Source of the DNA: Actinomycetes bacterium
GTDB taxonomy: Bacteria > Actinomycetota > Acidimicrobiia > Acidimicrobiales > Microtrichaceae
Assembly: GCA_024222295.1 (NCBI GenBank)
Contig: JAAEPF010000023.1
Span: 186,001-250,000, forward strand
DNA length: 64,000 nucleotides
Reading direction: 5' to 3'
Position 1 is the stretch's first letter. Each line of letters begins with the position of its first letter. Made by a program: the position numbers and the translations under genes. Below the pieces are notes generated by a model. It was not told the origin of the DNA and did not search any database. It saw only the letters and a program-made list of their open reading frames with translations. This document shows, in pieces, positions 61,932-64,000 of this stretch.

Positions 61932-63311
61932 TCAGGCGTTGATCGTGTCCTCGAGTATCGTCGGCACGTCGATCCACCCGTCGGACGCTTCGACCAGCAC
62001 GTTGGATGAGGTGAGCTCGGCGAGCACCTGCTGTGGTGCGCACATGGCCGGGAAGCCCGGGATCTGCTCCACCGAGCACGTGTACGGATGGCCGTCGAAG
62101 CTCGGCACGTCGGTCGACTCGCGGAACGCTTCCATGATCTCATCCGGTGCGGCGTCCGGGCCCAGATCGCTGAGTACCGCCCACAGGTTCATCGCACCAC
62201 GGAACGCCACCGTCGCCGCCGACTCGGCTGTGGTGTCGGGGGCGTACTGGCCCATGACCTGGCTGTAGAGCTCGGTGTCCACGACCGGGGAGTCGGCCTG
62301 GTTGAGGCGGTTCTCGATGTTGAACCGGGTGCCGGCCACGTTCTCCGAGCCGACCTGGTCGATGACCCGTTGGTCGGCGCAACTGCCGACCATGTACACC
62401 TGGGCCTCGGTGCCGAGGTCGCTGAGAGCCTGCATGATCGGGGCACACGAGAGGTCTGCGGCCGACACGAGGATGGCATCGGGGTTGGCGTCAACCGCCT
62501 TTTGCACCGGAGCGGTGTAGTCCTGGCTGACGAGCGGATACTCGACCTCGGTGACCTCGGCTCCAAGGGCCTCGGACACGCCGACGCCATAGTCGACCGC
62601 AGCGGACTTGACCGACGGGAAGTCGCCGTAGATGACTGCGACCTTCTCTGCACCATCGACGGTCACGGCCTGGTGGGCCATCGCGGTGAATGCGCCGGGG
62701 CTACCACCCGAGAACTGGAACGAGATCGGGCTGCTCATCTCCTCTGCGTTGACGGGGATGCCACCGATCCAGGGGATGTCGTTCTCGGCGAGCACGGACA
62801 GTGCGGCGCCGGTGGAGAGGCCGATACCGCCGAGCACGGCGACCACGCCTGCTTCGACCATCTTGCGTGCACAGCCCGCAGCTTCCTCGGGTGACATCGC
62901 ATTGCCGAGCGGACAAGCCACGACCTCGACGGGGTGGCCGTCGATTCCGCCGAGCTCCTTGTTGACGAACTCGACCCAGCCGTCGACCGCTCCGTGCAGT
63001 TCGGGCATGGCGGCCACCGGTGCTGAATCGACGTTGATGAAGCCGACCTTCACCGGCTCGAGCGACTCGTCTGCAGCAGCAGCGGTGGGGACCGGGCCAT
63101 CGAACCACTCGGCGCCCTCGAACTTGGAGATCACGGTGACGCCGTCGCCCTCGCCGGGCACGAACTCTCCTTCGACCGGCGTCGAGGACGTGGTGGAGGT
63201 GTCCGAACTGGTCTCCGCTTCACTGCATGCTGCCGCCAGCAAGGAGGCTGCGGCGAAGATCGCCACGGCAGTGAGCAGTGTCTTCCCGCGCCCGTTGCGG
63301 TGTTGCAGCAT
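61932..63311 (-). CDS. Branched-chain amino acid-type ABC substrate-binding lipoprotein
   Basis: 459 aa from ATG 63311. Lipobox LAAAC at about residue 29, a Ser/Thr linker, then a periplasmic-binding-protein (type 1) fold: VKVGFINVDSAPVAAMPELHG, KELGGIDGHPVEVVACPLGN, VVAVLGGIGLSTGAALSVLAEN and later GCxPIMQ-like AADLSCAPIMQALSDLGTE. Binds amides or branched amino acids and delivers them to the permease encoded downstream on the same strand. Confidence 0.92.
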   Translation of the reverse strand: MLQHRNGRGKTLLTAVAIFAAASLLAAACSEAETSSDTSTTSSTPVEGEFVPGEGDGVTVISKFEGAEWFDGPVPTAAAADESLEPVKVGFINVDSAPVAAMPELHGAVDGWVEFVNKELGGIDGHPVEVVACPLGNAMSPEEAAGCARKMVEAGVVAVLGGIGLSTGAALSVLAENDIPWIGGIPVNAEEMSSPISFQFSGGSPGAFTAMAHQAVTVDGAEKVAVIYGDFPSVKSAAVDYGVGVSEALGAEVTEVEYPLVSQDYTAPVQKAVDANPDAILVSAADLSCAPIMQALSDLGTEAQVYMVGSCADQRVIDQVGSENVAGTRFNIENRLNQADSPVVDTELYSQVMGQYAPDTTAESAATVAFRGAMNLWAVLSDLGPDAAPDEIMEAFRESTDVPSFDGHPYTCSVEQIPGFPAMCAPQQVLAELTSSNVLVEASDGWIDVPTILEDTINA

Positions 63312-63433
63312 CGATTCCCCCTGTGATGAACCGTTGGCACCGATTGACGGCGCCGGGACGCCATCTTTGCACTTAACGCCGTAAAGGGGCCAGTGGAGCG
63401 CGTGGGCGAGGTCGAGGATCCTCAGGTGCGGGC

Positions 63434-64000
63434 TCACCCGGTGCCGAACAGCTCGAGGAACTCCGCTGGAACGGGTGAATCGAGCTGGTCCATCGTGCAC
63501 GTCGCCGGCTCGCGGTCCGGGCGCCAGGCCACGAAGCGGGCGGGGTGGCGGAATCTGCCGTTGGACATGTTCTCGCAGGTCACCTCGACCACGCGCTCCG
63601 GCCTGAGCGGGATCCATGGCGCGCTGTTCTTCCCACCGGACCACCTGTTGGGGGCACCGGGCACCCGCGTGCCGGCCTGCGCCGCTTCGGCTGCACCTTC
63701 GGGCGGTCCCCACGGATGGTTGATCGTCGCGCCTTCGGTCAGCGGCGCCAGTTCCCCTTCGAGCGCCTTGCGCCGCGCCGCGGAGAACGCACTGCACACG
63801 CCCACATGGTGCAGCCGCTGTGTGCCGTCGGGGCCCGGCCCGAACAGGCCCAGCTTGATTGACCCCACGCCACCGTTGCGGTGCTCTGCGTACCCGGCGA
63901 CGACACACTCGACGCTGCGGTGGTGTTTCACCTTCACCTGAGCGCGTTTGTCCTCCTGGTACGTGCCGTCCAGGCGTTTGGCCATTACGCCGTCGAAGCC
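63434..64000 (-). CDS. ATP-dependent DNA ligase, C-terminal part (LigC-like)
   Basis: Open at the right edge; the 5' part lies outside. Reads GFDGVMAKRLDGTYQEDKR with ligase motif IV (DGVMAKR) and then motif V (QVKVKHH), followed by the OB-fold: VVAGYAEHRNGGVGSIKLGL, LEGELAPL, and VVEVTCENMSNGRFRHPARF (motif VI region). This is the arrangement of mycobacterial LigC and the ligase domain of LigD, used in end-joining and base-excision repair. No Ku or polymerase domain can be seen in the window. Confidence 0.9.
   Translation of the reverse strand, partial: GFDGVMAKRLDGTYQEDKRAQVKVKHHRSVECVVAGYAEHRNGGVGSIKLGLFGPGPDGTQRLHHVGVCSAFSAARRKALEGELAPLTEGATINHPWGPPEGAAEAAQAGTRVPGAPNRWSGGKNSAPWIPLRPERVVEVTCENMSNGRFRHPARFVAWRPDREPATCTMDQLDSPVPAEFLELFGTG

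Overview
The window is high-GC (mostly well above 60% by eye), densely coded DNA that reads as a chromosomal segment of an actinobacterium, most likely a member of the Acidimicrobiia or a close relative. The evidence is a rodA-pbpA-pknB-trpG-crgA block in the order known from mycobacteria, PASTA kinases, an F420-type luciferase-like oxidoreductase, many GTG starts and many starts that look leaderless. The taxonomic placement is inference. I see no insertion sequence, prophage or CRISPR array. Nearly everything is ordinary chromosomal housekeeping and lipid or cell-envelope metabolism, with a few unusual genes.

1-7.6 kb: cell-wall growth cluster (partial RodA/FtsW, PbpA, PknB-type kinase with four PASTA domains, then two further membrane proteins with four PASTA domains each), TrpG/PabA on the opposite strand, and CrgA. 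The 310 bp after crgA are AT-rich and hold several DnaA-box-like sites, so they are a candidate replication origin. 7.6-13.9 kb: a small zinc-ribbon membrane protein, divergent thiolase and acyl-CoA synthetase genes around a palindromic operator candidate, an unrecognised lipoprotein, a DUF983 protein and a PH-like membrane protein.

14-31 kb: an OmpR/MprB-type two-component pair with a secreted protein downstream, a MarR-MFS efflux pair, a fructosamine-kinase-like protein, an EEP-fold lipoprotein with a cysteine-rich insert, tRNA-Ala(TGC), a SnoaL-like/LLM oxidoreductase pair, release factor 3, a beta-lactamase-fold hydrolase, a NarL-type two-component pair, two overlapping alpha/beta hydrolases (the second without the nucleophile serine) and a TetR regulator. 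31-40 kb: XseB/XseA, a universal stress protein, an ABC exporter, UppP with an N-terminal extension, a secreted esterase-like lipoprotein, tRNA-Ser(CGA), TadA, a class III adenylyl cyclase and tRNA-Ser(GGA).

40-50 kb: SRP RNA, dnaX, ybaB and recR (replication and repair), a second thiolase, a GNAT acetyltransferase, argF, and an envelope pair made of a DUF3048 protein and a degenerate deacetylase fused to a family 2 glycosyltransferase. 50-53 kb: crotonyl-CoA carboxylase/reductase, a NYN-domain protein and methylmalonyl-CoA epimerase, a core of the ethylmalonyl-CoA route that the two thiolases could feed. 53-64 kb: a secreted hydrolase interrupted by a threonine-rich repeat, an O-acyltransferase with SGNH domain, SRPBCC and DoxX-like proteins, an iron-sulfur (6-4) photolyase-like protein, a 5'-3' exonuclease, a fused LivH-LivM permease with its substrate-binding lipoprotein, and the C-terminal part of an ATP-dependent DNA ligase running off the window.
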